The position numbers and the translations under genes were made by a program. Below the pieces are notes generated by a model. It did no database searches. It saw only the letters and a list, made by a program, of their open reading frames with translations, and had not been told where the DNA came from. DNA of 27,063 nt from JBEIDK01 sp040383485 (GTDB taxonomy: Bacteria; Bacteroidota; Bacteroidia; UBA4408): positions 1 to 27,063 of the forward strand of contig JBEIDK010000033.1 of the NCBI GenBank assembly GCA_040383485.1, in the 5' to 3' direction. Positions 1 through 8,135 of the stretch are shown one piece after another (position 1 is the first letter of the stretch; each line of letters opens with the position of its first letter).

Positions 1-499
1 CTCAGGAGTTCTTGCCACTGCCCATAAAAGAAAAATTATTAACGAAACTCATTATAATACTCTTGTTGAAACAACTATTGAACTGAATAGAGTTGGAGAA
101 ATTTTAGGAGAAGCACATTATGTAAATTCTATTACTGATGTTACAGGTTTTGGTTTATTGGGGCACTTAACTGAAATGGCTAAGGCCAGTAATTTGTGTG
201 CTGAAATCAATTACAATAAAATACCTTTATTAGATGGAGTTGAACATTATCTAAAACAGTTTATTTATCCTGACAATACAACGAGAAATTTAAATGCGTA
301 TAAACCAACAACAAATGGTATGAATGGACTGGAATTCCTTACTCTTTGTGACCCTCAAACTAACGGTGGATTGATTATTAGTGTAAGAAAAGATTATGTG
401 TCGGAGTTTCGTGACTTAATGAAAGAAAGCAAACAAAAAGTTTTTGAAATAGGCATAATGAAAGACACGAAAGATGAAATATTTGTAGAATTAATTTAA
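1..499 (+). CDS. selD: Selenide, water dikinase (selenophosphate synthase), C-terminal part
   Basis: SelD makes selenophosphate from selenide and ATP, the selenium donor for selenocysteine and for 2-selenouridine in tRNA. The reading frame is open from base 2, so the gene begins before the window and only about 165 C-terminal residues are visible. They carry the family signature TDVTGFGLLGHL (around bases 134-169), followed by the late motif LCDPQTNGG (around 346-372), which matches the LCDPQTSGG of other SelD proteins. The catalytic Sec/Cys-Lys segment and the ATP-binding N-terminus lie outside the window, so it cannot be seen whether this SelD is itself a selenoprotein. An internal ATG at 158 is not the start, because conserved sequence continues upstream of it. 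No selenium-using partner gene is present here. Identification is firm. Confidence 0.95.
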   Translation, partial: SGVLATAHKRKIINETHYNTLVETTIELNRVGEILGEAHYVNSITDVTGFGLLGHLTEMAKASNLCAEINYNKIPLLDGVEHYLKQFIYPDNTTRNLNAYKPTTNGMNGLEFLTLCDPQTNGGLIISVRKDYVSEFRDLMKESKQKVFEIGIMKDTKDEIFVELI

Positions 500-568
500 G
501 GCTATTAATGATTACAAATAAGCACTAATTCATTAATTTAGTTCTAATATTCTAGCAAAGATATATTT

Positions 569-1366
569 CTACAACCCATCCCCATCCAACAAGTTACCTA
601 ATCCGCCCAAAATACTTCCTTCTTCTTTTCTTCCTCCAACAGAACCATAACTCAATATGCGGCTTGCTAATCGGCTAATCGGCAATGATTGAATCCACAC
701 CTTACCTGGCCCAGTTAAAGTTGCATAAAACATCCCTTCGCCACCAAATAGTGTATTCTTTATTCCTCCAATAAATTCTATGTCATAGTTTACACCACTT
801 GTAAACGCAACAATACAGCCTGTATCAATTTTTAATTTTTCGCCATATTGCAAATTACGTTCAATTATGTTGCCTCCACTGTGCACAAATGCCATTCCAT
901 CGCCTTCTAATTTCTGCATAATAAAACCTTCGCCACCAAACAATCCAGTGCCTAATTTTCTTTGAAATTCAATGCCAACGCTTACTCCTTTTGCCGCACA
1001 TAAAAAAGAATCTTTCTGGCAAATAATTCGGCCTTGTAATTGAGATAAATCCAACGGTATAATTTTGCCAGTATATGGTGCCGCAAAATATGCCCGTTTT
1101 TTTCCTTGTCCGAGGTTAGTATATGCTGTCATAAACAAACTTTCACCAGTCAAAATTCTTTTGCCAGCACTAAAGAGTTTATTCATAAAACCTCCTGAAT
1201 TACTCTTACTTCCATCTCCGAAAATAGTTTCCATCTGAATGCCATCATCCATCATCATAAAACTTCCGCTTTCAGCTACAACGGTTTCTTGAGGGTCAAG
1301 CTCAATTTCTACACATTGCATTTCTTCGCCTATAATTTTGTAATCAATTTCGTGATTTGTTCTCAT
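569..1366 (-). CDS. TIGR00266 / AIM24-family protein
   Basis: This 265-residue protein belongs to the TIGR00266/AIM24 family, a tryptophan-RNA-binding-attenuator-like beta fold found in many bacteria and, as AIM24, in mitochondria. Its biochemical role in bacteria is not established. What is visible is a soluble, glycine-rich protein with no signal peptide and the repeated family pattern of F-G-G-E-G-F/M blocks (LFGGEGFIMQKLEG and LFGGEGMFYATLTGPG), plus an HSGG motif between them and a glycine-rich C-terminal tail (LGGLGNLLDGDGL). The length is normal for the family. It is transcribed towards selD, with which it is convergent, and stands alone with about 118 bp to the next gene. Assignment to the family is confident; function is unknown. 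Confidence 0.88.
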   Translation of the reverse strand: MRTNHEIDYKIIGEEMQCVEIELDPQETVVAESGSFMMMDDGIQMETIFGDGSKSNSGGFMNKLFSAGKRILTGESLFMTAYTNLGQGKKRAYFAAPYTGKIIPLDLSQLQGRIICQKDSFLCAAKGVSVGIEFQRKLGTGLFGGEGFIMQKLEGDGMAFVHSGGNIIERNLQYGEKLKIDTGCIVAFTSGVNYDIEFIGGIKNTLFGGEGMFYATLTGPGKVWIQSLPISRLASRILSYGSVGGRKEEGSILGGLGNLLDGDGL

Positions 1367-1484
1367 AATATTTTGAATAAATTAGGATGTAAAAATAAAT
1401 GAATTGTATAATAATAATTAAACGGATTGCGAGTTTAACTCAAATTAAAATATCATGTAGAATGAAAATTTTAATTAAAGAAAA

Positions 1485-1868
1485 TCACTTTTTCTTTTTC
1501 TTAGGAATCGCCATGTAATTGAACTCTAACTTAGTAATTTCTTGGAACATTTCTCCAGCTTCTCTTATTTCAGAGTCATCCTCATCAGCATACCAATTGA
1601 CATCAATTTTCTTAAAATCAGACTTTGCTAACTTTATAAAAATCATTAATAAACATTTAGAAAAGCCAGTATTAAAATATTCTAAAGTAATGTTCAAAGT
1701 AACCTCATTGTGCTCTTTTTGATAATTTTCAATTTCAGCTTGTAACTCTGAAATAAAATCTTGAGGATCTTTGCTTATACCAACACCACTAATAGTAATA
1801 GATAACTTAGAGTAATCAATTAAAACTAATGGTGTCTTATCTGTTCTGTCAATTTTTATTATCTTCAT
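1485..1868 (-). CDS. SiaC-family (DUF1987) regulatory phosphoprotein
   Basis: The 127-residue product matches the SiaC/DUF1987 family. In Pseudomonas, SiaC is a small protein switched by a kinase (SiaB) and a phosphatase (SiaA) to control a diguanylate cyclase. Visible hallmarks are a TP-x-V/L-x-I-D start, ISGVGISKDPQDFI in place of the usual SGRSxPE segment, LEYFNTGFSKCLL with the conserved phospho-acceptor region, and NWYADEDDSEIREAGE near the end. An upstream in-frame ATG at 1901 exists, but the family begins at the ATG at 1868 (MKIIKIDR), which also has a purine-rich stretch before it. The protein ends in five lysines. No SiaA/SiaB-like partner or cyclase is adjacent, so the partner must lie elsewhere or the role differs. 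Confidence 0.82.
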   Translation of the reverse strand: MKIIKIDRTDKTPLVLIDYSKLSITISGVGISKDPQDFISELQAEIENYQKEHNEVTLNITLEYFNTGFSKCLLMIFIKLAKSDFKKIDVNWYADEDDSEIREAGEMFQEITKLEFNYMAIPKKKKK

Positions 1869-2038
1869 ATCTTTTTCAAAGCTCTGTACCAATAAAATCA
1901 AAATTGGAATGCGAATATATTTATTTATTATAACAATAATTCAAATTTCAATAATTGACTAATTAAAATCCAATATAAGTTCTTTTTTAGCTAAACTTGA
2001 GTATTACTTTTTATATTAGCGTAATAAAACTTTTAAGT

Positions 2039-3418
2039 ATGAGCATTTTAATAAAAAACGGACATGTTGTAAACGCTGCAGAAGATTTTATTGCTGACAT
2101 TTATATTGAAGATGAGAAAATCGTTACCATAGGAAAGAATCTAAATATGGATGCAAAGAGATTTATTGATGCAACAGGGAAATTGGTTTTTCCTGGAGGT
2201 ATAGATCCTCATGTTCATTTAGATATGCCTTTTATGGGCACCTCAAGCAGTGATAACTATGAAACGGGTACTCGCGCTGCTTTGCATGGAGGAACAACAA
2301 TGGTCATCGACTTTATTTTGCAATCTCAAGGCGATACCTTGCATAATGCCTTGACGGAATGGCAAAAAAAATCAATCGGAAATGCAATTTGCGACTATTC
2401 TTATCATATGGCGATTACTGATTTTAATAATGAGGTAGCTAATGAAGTAGTTGATTTTATTGAGAAGGAAGGCATTACATCATTTAAAACTTTTATGGCT
2501 TACAAAGGTGCTTTAATGATTGATGATGGGCAAATGGTTAATTTAATGAAGATTGTTAAGAAACATGGAGGATTAGTCACGGTGCATGCTACGAACGGAG
2601 ATATGATAGACGCTTTAATTGCAAAGAATCGTGCCGAGGGAAAGCTAAGCCCTTTATACCATTATTTATCTCAACCTGAAGTAACAGAAGCTGAAGCATC
2701 GGCAAGATTTGCAGATATGCTAAATTATACCGGATGTGCAGGATATATTGTACATATGACATGCGAAGGCGCATTAAATGCTGTAAGAAGAGCAACAACA
2801 CGTAATCAAAAAATATTTGTAGAAACATGCACTCAATATTTAGTTTTAGATGCCTCCTTATATGAAAATGATTTTGAAGGCGCTAAATGGGTAATGAGTC
2901 CACCTTTGCGCGAAAAGAAAGACCAGACAGCTTTATGGAGTGGAATAAATCAAAACCTCGTAAATGTTGTAGGTACAGATCATTGTCCATTTATGTGGGA
3001 GCAAAAGAAAATGGGAGAAAACGATTTTTCAAAAATACCCAACGGACACCCGGGTATTGAACATCGCATGGAACTTATGTATAGTGAAGGTGTTAGAAAA
3101 GGTAAAATTTCTTTGTCAAAATTTGTTGAAGTAACCTCAACGAATGCGGCGAAAATATTTGGAATGTATCCTCAAAAAGGAACTTTAGCTATTGGTGCCG
3201 ATGCCGATATTGTAATTTTTGATCCATACAAGAAGCATACTATTTCAGTTAATTCGCATCATATGAATTGCGATTACTCAGCCTATGAGGGCTGGGAACT
3301 TACTGGTAAGTGTGAAACTGTATTGTTACGAGGGAAAGTAGCAATTGAAAATGAAAAGTGCTTACTCGAAAAAGGACATGGAAGATTTGTAAAGAGAGCC
3401 AAGCAACCTACATTATAG
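2039..3418 (+). CDS. Dihydropyrimidinase / D-hydantoinase
   Basis: This amidohydrolase-superfamily enzyme of about 459 residues should open cyclic ureides such as dihydrouracil, dihydrothymine or hydantoins to N-carbamoyl products. All ligands of the two-metal centre are visible: GIDPHVHLD (His58, His60), the carboxylated lysine in TSFKTFMAYKG (Lys150, with the substrate-site Tyr155), HATNGD (His183), YIVHMTCEG (His239) and GTDHCPF (Asp314). The C-terminal GADADIVIFDP strand is typical of the family. The track-length frame begins at 1997 with a non-family leader; the ATG at 2039 (MSILIKNGHVVNA) is the better start because it matches the family N-terminus. No beta-ureidopropionase or dihydropyrimidine dehydrogenase lies next to it, so the substrate cannot be fixed by context. 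Its stop overlaps the convergent gene by 6 bp. Confidence 0.92.
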   Translation: MSILIKNGHVVNAAEDFIADIYIEDEKIVTIGKNLNMDAKRFIDATGKLVFPGGIDPHVHLDMPFMGTSSSDNYETGTRAALHGGTTMVIDFILQSQGDTLHNALTEWQKKSIGNAICDYSYHMAITDFNNEVANEVVDFIEKEGITSFKTFMAYKGALMIDDGQMVNLMKIVKKHGGLVTVHATNGDMIDALIAKNRAEGKLSPLYHYLSQPEVTEAEASARFADMLNYTGCAGYIVHMTCEGALNAVRRATTRNQKIFVETCTQYLVLDASLYENDFEGAKWVMSPPLREKKDQTALWSGINQNLVNVVGTDHCPFMWEQKKMGENDFSKIPNGHPGIEHRMELMYSEGVRKGKISLSKFVEVTSTNAAKIFGMYPQKGTLAIGADADIVIFDPYKKHTISVNSHHMNCDYSAYEGWELTGKCETVLLRGKVAIENEKCLLEKGHGRFVKRAKQPTL

Positions 3419-3895
3419 CACCCAAGCGTCTTTAGTACCTAAATTAGGGCGCCCGTTCAATTTTAAATTCAAGAACAATTGCATTCTATAATTAGTTAAA
3501 AACTTTATTGGTGCGTTTATTATTCCTGCACCAAGCGGCATCTTTTCTTTCCATGGCATCTCAATTTCATGGTTTAAGAGTTGTTCTTCAGAAATAGATG
3601 ACATTGATTCTTTAATTTTTTTCAATTGATTATCCAACCTATGAGAAAAATCGGCAATACTAACATTCATATTTTCTTCTCTTATTGCCTTTCTTTGTTC
3701 TGCTCCAAAATTAGGGTCCAACATCCAACTCATCATATTTGCTCCAATTGAAGAAAGATACTGCATTAATTCATGTGTTGTTCTTACTTTTTCGCCAGGA
3801 GAAAATGTTAAATCTTTTTCCTCAATTATTTCTGCCAAACGCTTTAGTAGAATTATTTCGCGTTCAATGTTGTGTAATAAATGTTCTTTGTACAT
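3413..3895 (-). CDS. DinB-like (DUF1569-type) four-helix protein
   Basis: A 160-residue soluble, mostly helical protein resembling the DinB/YfiT superfamily, whose members are four-helix bundles, often metal-binding, with roles in thiol-dependent transferase reactions or stress. The visible pattern is LLHNIEREIILLKRLAEII at the start, an HELMQYLSSIG helix, and a last helix TNYRMQLFLNLKLNGRPNLGT which corresponds to the H-x-x-Q-L-x-x-Y-L-R segment of DinB proteins. The histidine triad is not obviously complete: the terminal His is replaced by Tyr/Arg at NYRMQ, so metal binding is doubtful. It overlaps the dihydropyrimidinase tail to tail. Family placement is by pattern only and moderately sure; no specific substrate is suggested. 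Confidence 0.6.
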   Translation of the reverse strand: MYKEHLLHNIEREIILLKRLAEIIEEKDLTFSPGEKVRTTHELMQYLSSIGANMMSWMLDPNFGAEQRKAIREENMNVSIADFSHRLDNQLKKIKESMSSISEEQLLNHEIEMPWKEKMPLGAGIINAPIKFLTNYRMQLFLNLKLNGRPNLGTKDAWVL

Positions 3896-3990
3896 GTGCT
3901 CTTTTTTGATTATTAAATTAAAAAATAAACCGCAGTGTTGATTTAAATTAGCTCTTTATTGAAGTAAAAGTAACTAAAAATAAATAAGAA

Positions 3991-3998
3991 TATTTTTG
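3991..3998 (+). promoter_or_regulatory. Putative -7 promoter element (TATTTTTG)
   Basis: A perfect match to the Bacteroidota -7 consensus TAnnTTTG lies 38 bp before the ATG of the DUF2797 gene at 4037, in the only gap in front of that gene. No clear TTTG -33 box at the usual spacing is visible. Confidence 0.4.
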
Positions 3999-4036
3999 AT
4001 AGAAACTTTAAACAAATTTACTTAGCAGAAAAAAAA

Positions 4037-4831
4037 ATGACTTATAGTGGTAATATATTAAAAATGAACACACAATTAAATGATGTTGTTCAATACACAT
4101 TGCATCTTCAAGAAAATAAACTTGTGATGAATGATTTAATATCTCATAAAATTAAGCTCTCCTATAATAGTCAAATCAATTGCATTAATTGTGGCAAACT
4201 AACGCCAAAGTCATTTTCTCAAGGTTTCTGTTATACATGTTTTATGAAGAGTCCTGAGAATGCTGATTGCATATTACGACCTGAATTATGTAGAGGACAT
4301 TTGGGTGAAGGAAGAGACCCAGAATGGGAGAGGGCTAACCACGTGCAGCCACACTATGTTTATCTAGCGCAAAGCTCTCATACTAAAGTTGGAGTAACAA
4401 GGGCTACTCAAATACCAACACGTTGGATTGACCAAGGCGCCTCTAGAGCAACAATTATTGCTGAAACACCCAATAGATTTTTAGCTGGTAGCATTGAAGT
4501 TGCACTAAAGGATTTATTTAGCGATAAAACCGATTGGAGAAAAATGCTTAAAAATGAAATCACTCATGAGGATCTTAAACCTTTAATAAATGAAGCTATT
4601 GAATCCTTACCAATGGATTTGCAAGATTATGCAACCCTTGAAAATGAAGTTGTTGAAATAAATTATCCGGTATTAAGTTATCCAGATAAAGTGAATAGTG
4701 TAGGGTTTGAAAAAGTACAAGTTATTGAAGGGACTTTGGCTGGTATTAAAGGTCAGTATTTGATTTTTGATGACAATAGAGTTTTAAATGTTAGAACACA
4801 CTCCGGATATTTTATAGACCTAGAGTATTAA
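4037..4831 (+). CDS. DUF2797 zinc-ribbon protein
   Basis: The 264-residue protein matches the DUF2797 family, which is widespread in Bacteroidota and has no settled function. It starts with the family N-terminus MTYSGNILKM, which decides for the first ATG rather than the one ten codons later. Next comes a cysteine cluster (Cys49-x-x-Cys52, Cys65-x-x-Cys68, then Cys78 and Cys85) that looks like a metal-binding ribbon, followed by YVYLAQSSHTKVGVTRATQIPTRWIDQGA. The pattern of Y-V-Y-L, K-V-G-V-T and R-W-x-D-Q-G-A recalls the GIY-YIG nuclease fold, so a nucleic-acid role is possible, but that is inference. It is followed by a gap of 86 bp and a separate promoter for the next gene. Confidence 0.85.
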   Translation: MTYSGNILKMNTQLNDVVQYTLHLQENKLVMNDLISHKIKLSYNSQINCINCGKLTPKSFSQGFCYTCFMKSPENADCILRPELCRGHLGEGRDPEWERANHVQPHYVYLAQSSHTKVGVTRATQIPTRWIDQGASRATIIAETPNRFLAGSIEVALKDLFSDKTDWRKMLKNEITHEDLKPLINEAIESLPMDLQDYATLENEVVEINYPVLSYPDKVNSVGFEKVQVIEGTLAGIKGQYLIFDDNRVLNVRTHSGYFIDLEY

Positions 4832-4890
4832 CACTTAAGATTATAATCATTAATTAGTTCTTTAGTTACAATTAGTAATTTCATTTATTA

Positions 4891-4898
4891 TATATTTG
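4891..4898 (+). promoter_or_regulatory. Putative -7 promoter element (TATATTTG)
   Basis: A perfect TAnnTTTG match ends 19 bp before the ATG at 4918, implying a leader of only about a dozen bases. It would drive the glycosyl-phosphate transferase and the secreted protein after it. Confidence 0.45.
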
Positions 4899-4917
4899 GC
4901 TAAGATTATTTTATTTT

Positions 4918-5970
4918 ATGGCACTGTGTTTTTTGGCTTTTGTAATTTCGTTTGTAATTGTTGTATTTTTTACTCCTTCACTAATAAAGGTTGCTCAACT
5001 AAAAGATTTAATTGATAAACCAGACGAAGATAGGAAATTGCATAATGGAGAAATACCAACCATAGGTGGAATAATGATTTTTGCAGGTACAATTTTCGCA
5101 TACTCTATAACTTACCCAATACCATACATACAAAATTTCAACTATGAAATTGCTTGCATGCTTATACTTTTTTTTGTTGGTATTAAGGATGATATTATTG
5201 GTACCGCACCAATAAAAAAATTGGCGGCACATGTTTTAGTTGCATTAATATTAGTATTAATTTCAAATGTCAGAATAAAAGGCCTACATGGAATTTTAAT
5301 GGTAGAACAAATGCCAGAGGGAATAAGTATTCTACTTTCTATTTTTACAATTATTGTAATTATAAATGCATTTAATTTAATAGATGGTGTTGATGGTCTT
5401 GCTTCTGGTGTAGGCTTTATTGGAGCGTCAGCATTTGGTATTTGGTTTTATGCTGCAGGCAATTTGGTTTTGGCTTGTTTCTCATTTTCATTGGCAGGTT
5501 CATTACTCGGTTTTTTAGGATTTAATTTCTCACCAGCAAGAATATTTATGGGAGATAGCGGTTCTTTAACCATAGGTTTAATAATGTCAATTCTTGCTTT
5601 GCAATTAATAGAATATGAAAAAAGTTATACACTTATTGAACCCTTAGATAAAATTTCGAAGCCATCATTAGTGGTTGCGGCTTTAATTTATCCGCTCTAC
5701 GACACCTTAAGAATTTTTATTTTTAGAGCAGTGCGAGGAATATCACCTTTCTCAGCCGATAGAAATCATATTCATCATAAATTGCAAGATATTGGCTTGA
5801 GTCATAGACAGGTAGTTTTAGTTATTTACGCCATCAATATTGGATCATTGTCTGTAGCTGTTGCATTGCAAAACTTCAATCCAAGCACTCAATTTTTTGG
5901 TGTAATAATTGCTGCGTTCATTTTCTTTCAAGTTCCATTTATATATAAAATTAAAAAGTTTAGTTTCTAA
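4918..5970 (+). CDS. Glycosyltransferase family 4, MraY/WecA-type polyprenyl-phosphate sugar-1-phosphate transferase
   Basis: An integral membrane enzyme of 350 residues that should transfer a sugar-1-phosphate (for example GlcNAc-1-P) from a UDP-sugar to undecaprenyl phosphate, the first step of an envelope glycan or O-antigen. The family motifs are all present: GIKDDIIG (Asp91, Asp92), NAFNLIDGVDGLASG (residues 150-164), ARIFMGDSGS (207-216) and the histidine motif DRNHIHHKL (281-289). Around ten hydrophobic segments are visible. The DRNHIHH motif and length fit the WecA/TagO/RgpG branch better than MraY proper, which normally sits in the division and cell-wall cluster absent here. The next gene begins 2 bp after the stop, so the two are probably co-transcribed. 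The acceptor glycan is unknown. Confidence 0.9.
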   Translation: MALCFLAFVISFVIVVFFTPSLIKVAQLKDLIDKPDEDRKLHNGEIPTIGGIMIFAGTIFAYSITYPIPYIQNFNYEIACMLILFFVGIKDDIIGTAPIKKLAAHVLVALILVLISNVRIKGLHGILMVEQMPEGISILLSIFTIIVIINAFNLIDGVDGLASGVGFIGASAFGIWFYAAGNLVLACFSFSLAGSLLGFLGFNFSPARIFMGDSGSLTIGLIMSILALQLIEYEKSYTLIEPLDKISKPSLVVAALIYPLYDTLRIFIFRAVRGISPFSADRNHIHHKLQDIGLSHRQVVLVIYAINIGSLSVAVALQNFNPSTQFFGVIIAAFIFFQVPFIYKIKKFSF

Positions 5971-5972
5971 AG

Positions 5973-6827
5973 TTGGGTTTTACATCAAAAATTATTTACA
6001 AGGGATTATTCTTCTTCTGTATAATACTTTCAAATACTTCAATTGCTCAAATAAACTACTCCGATAGTATAAAATCACTTTCAAATAAATTAAGGCTAGC
6101 AAATACTTTTCAAGCTAGAAAATATTTATCAGAAAATATAAAAAAATGCATTTCTGAAGGTTCATCAAATAATACCATTTCAAAACTTGATAGCCTCGAT
6201 TATATTTCATTTTATAGTTCTACTAATGGAAAATTAAAATTATTTTCATGGGAATTAAGTAATGATAGTGGGAGTTATATTTATGAATGTGTGGTAATTA
6301 TTAAAACTAAGAATTGTTATAAAGCAGTATTTTTAACTGATAAAGGTGATGAATTAAAAAACCCAGAATATGCTGCTTCAAATAGCAATAAATGGTATGG
6401 TGCCCACTACTATCAAATGGTAGAAAAAACATTTAATAGAAAAATTTATTATACCCTCATCGGAATTAATTGGAAAAGCATTCTTAGTAAGAAAAAAGTA
6501 ATTGAAACAATATCTATCGATGCAAATAACAATTTGATTTTTGGAGAACCAATTTTTCAAATTGGAAATAAGCTGCAACGAAGGTTTATACTAGAATACA
6601 AATACGATATAAGTATTAATTGTAGATATAATAAGGAAACAAAATTAATTGTATTTGACCATTTAGTACCTCCAAATCCTGCTTTGAAATTTCAAAAGCA
6701 ATTTTATGTTAATGATTTGAGTTTTGATGCTTTCAAATTTTTAAAAGGCAAATGGATTTATTATGAAGATATTGATGCTAGAAATTCAAAATCAAAAGAA
6801 GACGATACTTATAGTGCCCCAAAATAA
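5973..6827 (+). CDS. Secreted protein of unknown function
   Basis: I do not recognise a named family. The frame opens with TTG 2 bp after the stop of the glycosyltransferase gene, and the first residues form a convincing signal peptide: basic KIIYKG, a hydrophobic run FFFCIILS, then SIAQ with cleavage after the Ala-Gln typical of Bacteroidota. There is no in-frame ATG near the start, and the signal peptide supports the TTG. The mature part is about 260 residues, rich in Lys, Asn, Tyr and Ile, with beta-like alternation (KIYYTLIGINWKSI, EPIFQIG, LIVFDHLVPP) and a tail WIYYEDIDARNSK. Similar secreted proteins of unknown role occur in Bacteroidota. It may act in the periplasm together with the upstream glycan enzyme, but that rests only on adjacency. 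Confidence 0.7.
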   Translation: MGFTSKIIYKGLFFFCIILSNTSIAQINYSDSIKSLSNKLRLANTFQARKYLSENIKKCISEGSSNNTISKLDSLDYISFYSSTNGKLKLFSWELSNDSGSYIYECVVIIKTKNCYKAVFLTDKGDELKNPEYAASNSNKWYGAHYYQMVEKTFNRKIYYTLIGINWKSILSKKKVIETISIDANNNLIFGEPIFQIGNKLQRRFILEYKYDISINCRYNKETKLIVFDHLVPPNPALKFQKQFYVNDLSFDAFKFLKGKWIYYEDIDARNSKSKEDDTYSAPK

Positions 6828-6833
6828 ATCAGA

Positions 6834-6854
6834 GTAAATTTTAAATAAATTTAC
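6834..6854. terminator. AT-rich inverted repeat between convergent genes
   Basis: GTAAATTT (6834-6841) and AAATTTAC (6847-6854) form a perfect 8-bp stem with a 5-base loop in the 56-bp gap between two convergent genes. It could act in both directions, but it is AT-rich and lacks a good T-tract, so this is weak. Confidence 0.25.
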
Positions 6855-6883
6855 CCCGACTTATCAATTCAAATTATCAATTA

Positions 6884-7807
6884 TTAAACTAAGGAAATAT
6901 CAAATTGTACCAAGTCTATAAATTCTTGAACACGAGCATCAACTACATTTTGTTCTAGGTTTAAAAGATTTTCAGTTCCGAATTTTTCAACACAAAAACT
7001 TGCCATAGCACTTCCAAAAATAATTGCACGTTTCATGTTGTCAAAGCTTACATCTTTGGTTTTAGCTATATATCCAATAAAGCCACCTGCAAATGTATCG
7101 CCCGCACCTGTGGGGTCAAACACATCTTCTAAAGGCAAGGCAGGTGCAAAAAACACACTCTTATTATTAAATAATAATGCACCATGTTCTCCCTTCTTTA
7201 TAATTAAATATTTGGGTCCCATGGTTAAAATTTTAGCTGCTGCTTTTACAAGAGAGTACTCACCAGAAAGCTGACGTGCCTCTGAGTCATTAATAGTTAG
7301 CACATCAACCAATGCAATGGTTTTTAGCAAATCTTCCATAGCAATATCCATCCAAAAATTCATGGTATCCATTACTATTAATTTAGGACGCTTTGGTAAC
7401 TGCTCAATAACTTTACGTTGAAGACTAGGCATCAAGTTTCCTAACATTAAAAAGTCAGGATTGCTGTGTTGAACGGGAACTTTAGGTTCAAAGTCTAATA
7501 AAACATTTAGTTGAGTGTCAATTGTATCACGACTGTTCATGTCATTATGGTATTTCCCACTCCAAAAGAATGTTTTACCATCTTGTTTAATCTCTAAACC
7601 ATCTGTATTGATATTATGTTGATGCATCATGTCAATAGCATCTTTAGGAAAGTCGGAACCAACAACCGATACAAGATTAATATGATTAGTAAAATATGAA
7701 GCAGATAAACCAATGTAAGTTGCAGCACCGCCAATTATTTTATCTGTTTTGCCAAAAGGCGTTTCAATGGCATCAAAAGCAACAGTGCCAATAATTAATA
7801 AACTCAT
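6884..7807 (-). CDS. PfkB-family sugar/nucleoside kinase
   Basis: This 307-residue ribokinase/PfkB-superfamily enzyme transfers phosphate from ATP to a sugar or nucleoside hydroxyl. Both signatures are visible: the N-terminal glycine pair in IIGGAATYIGLSAS (substrate lid and binding), and the C-terminal DPTGAGDTFAGGFIGY motif, in which GAGD supplies the anion hole and catalytic Asp. NDSEARQLSG is the usual conserved mid-protein segment. The length is normal. Nothing in the neighbourhood (a tRNA divergently upstream, an unknown secreted protein downstream) identifies the substrate; adenosine-kinase-like or ribokinase-like activities are both possible. A perfect -7 element lies 37 bp before its start codon. 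Confidence 0.88.
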   Translation of the reverse strand: MSLLIIGTVAFDAIETPFGKTDKIIGGAATYIGLSASYFTNHINLVSVVGSDFPKDAIDMMHQHNINTDGLEIKQDGKTFFWSGKYHNDMNSRDTIDTQLNVLLDFEPKVPVQHSNPDFLMLGNLMPSLQRKVIEQLPKRPKLIVMDTMNFWMDIAMEDLLKTIALVDVLTINDSEARQLSGEYSLVKAAAKILTMGPKYLIIKKGEHGALLFNNKSVFFAPALPLEDVFDPTGAGDTFAGGFIGYIAKTKDVSFDNMKRAIIFGSAMASFCVEKFGTENLLNLEQNVVDARVQEFIDLVQFDISLV

Positions 7808-7844
7808 AAAGAATAATTTAAAGATTTTTTGATTGTTTTTTTTG

Positions 7845-7852
7845 CAAATATA
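7845..7852 (-). promoter_or_regulatory. Putative -7 promoter element (TATATTTG, minus strand)
   Basis: On the minus strand this reads TATATTTG, a perfect TAnnTTTG match 37 bp upstream of the PfkB kinase start. It lies back to back with the tRNA promoter element at 7875. Confidence 0.4.
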
Positions 7853-7874
7853 TTTTTTATTTGCAAAATAAGTC

Positions 7875-7882
7875 TACATTTG
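7875..7882 (+). promoter_or_regulatory. Putative -7 promoter element of tRNA-Asn (TACATTTG)
   Basis: A perfect TAnnTTTG match ends 18 bp before the first base of the mature tRNA, a reasonable distance for a short 5' leader removed by RNase P. The tRNA is a single-gene unit between this element and the terminator at 7977. Confidence 0.5.
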
Positions 7883-7900
7883 CGCACCCAAAAGCAAAAT

Positions 7901-7974
7901 TCCTTCTTAGCTCAGCTGGTTAGAGCACATGACTGTTAATCATGGGGTCCCTGGTTCGAGCCCAGGAGAGGGAG
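7901..7974 (+). tRNA. tRNA-Asn (GUU)
   Basis: A full cloverleaf can be folded by hand. The 7-bp acceptor stem pairs TCCTTCT (7901-7907) with AGAGGGA (7967-7973) with one T-G wobble. The D-arm region is GCTCAGCTGGTTAGAGC. The anticodon stem CATGA/TCATG encloses the loop CTGTTAA with anticodon GTT at 7935-7937, which reads asparagine codons. The T stem CCTGG/CCAGG encloses TTCGAGC. Position 7974 is the discriminator G. The CCA end is not encoded (next bases are CAA), so it must be added after transcription. Confidence 0.97.
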
Positions 7975-7976
7975 CA

Positions 7977-8008
7977 AAGGCTGCATCATTCGATGTGGCC
8001 TTTTTTTT
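7977..8008 (+). terminator. Rho-independent terminator of tRNA-Asn
   Basis: An 11-bp stem, AAGGCTGCATC (7977-7987) with GATGTGGCCTT (7992-8002), closes an ATTC loop. It contains two G-T wobble pairs and runs into eight T residues at 8001-8008. It starts three bases after the tRNA, so it clearly ends that transcript. Confidence 0.88.
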
Positions 8009-8135
8009 GAACTTCCATTTTCTTACTTACTTTTTTCATGAATGAATGAACTATGCATTTATTCAATTTTAAATTAATATTCTCTACAACTTTTTTACTT
8101 TCTTTAGCAGATTAAAACTATTGCATTTTATTTTC

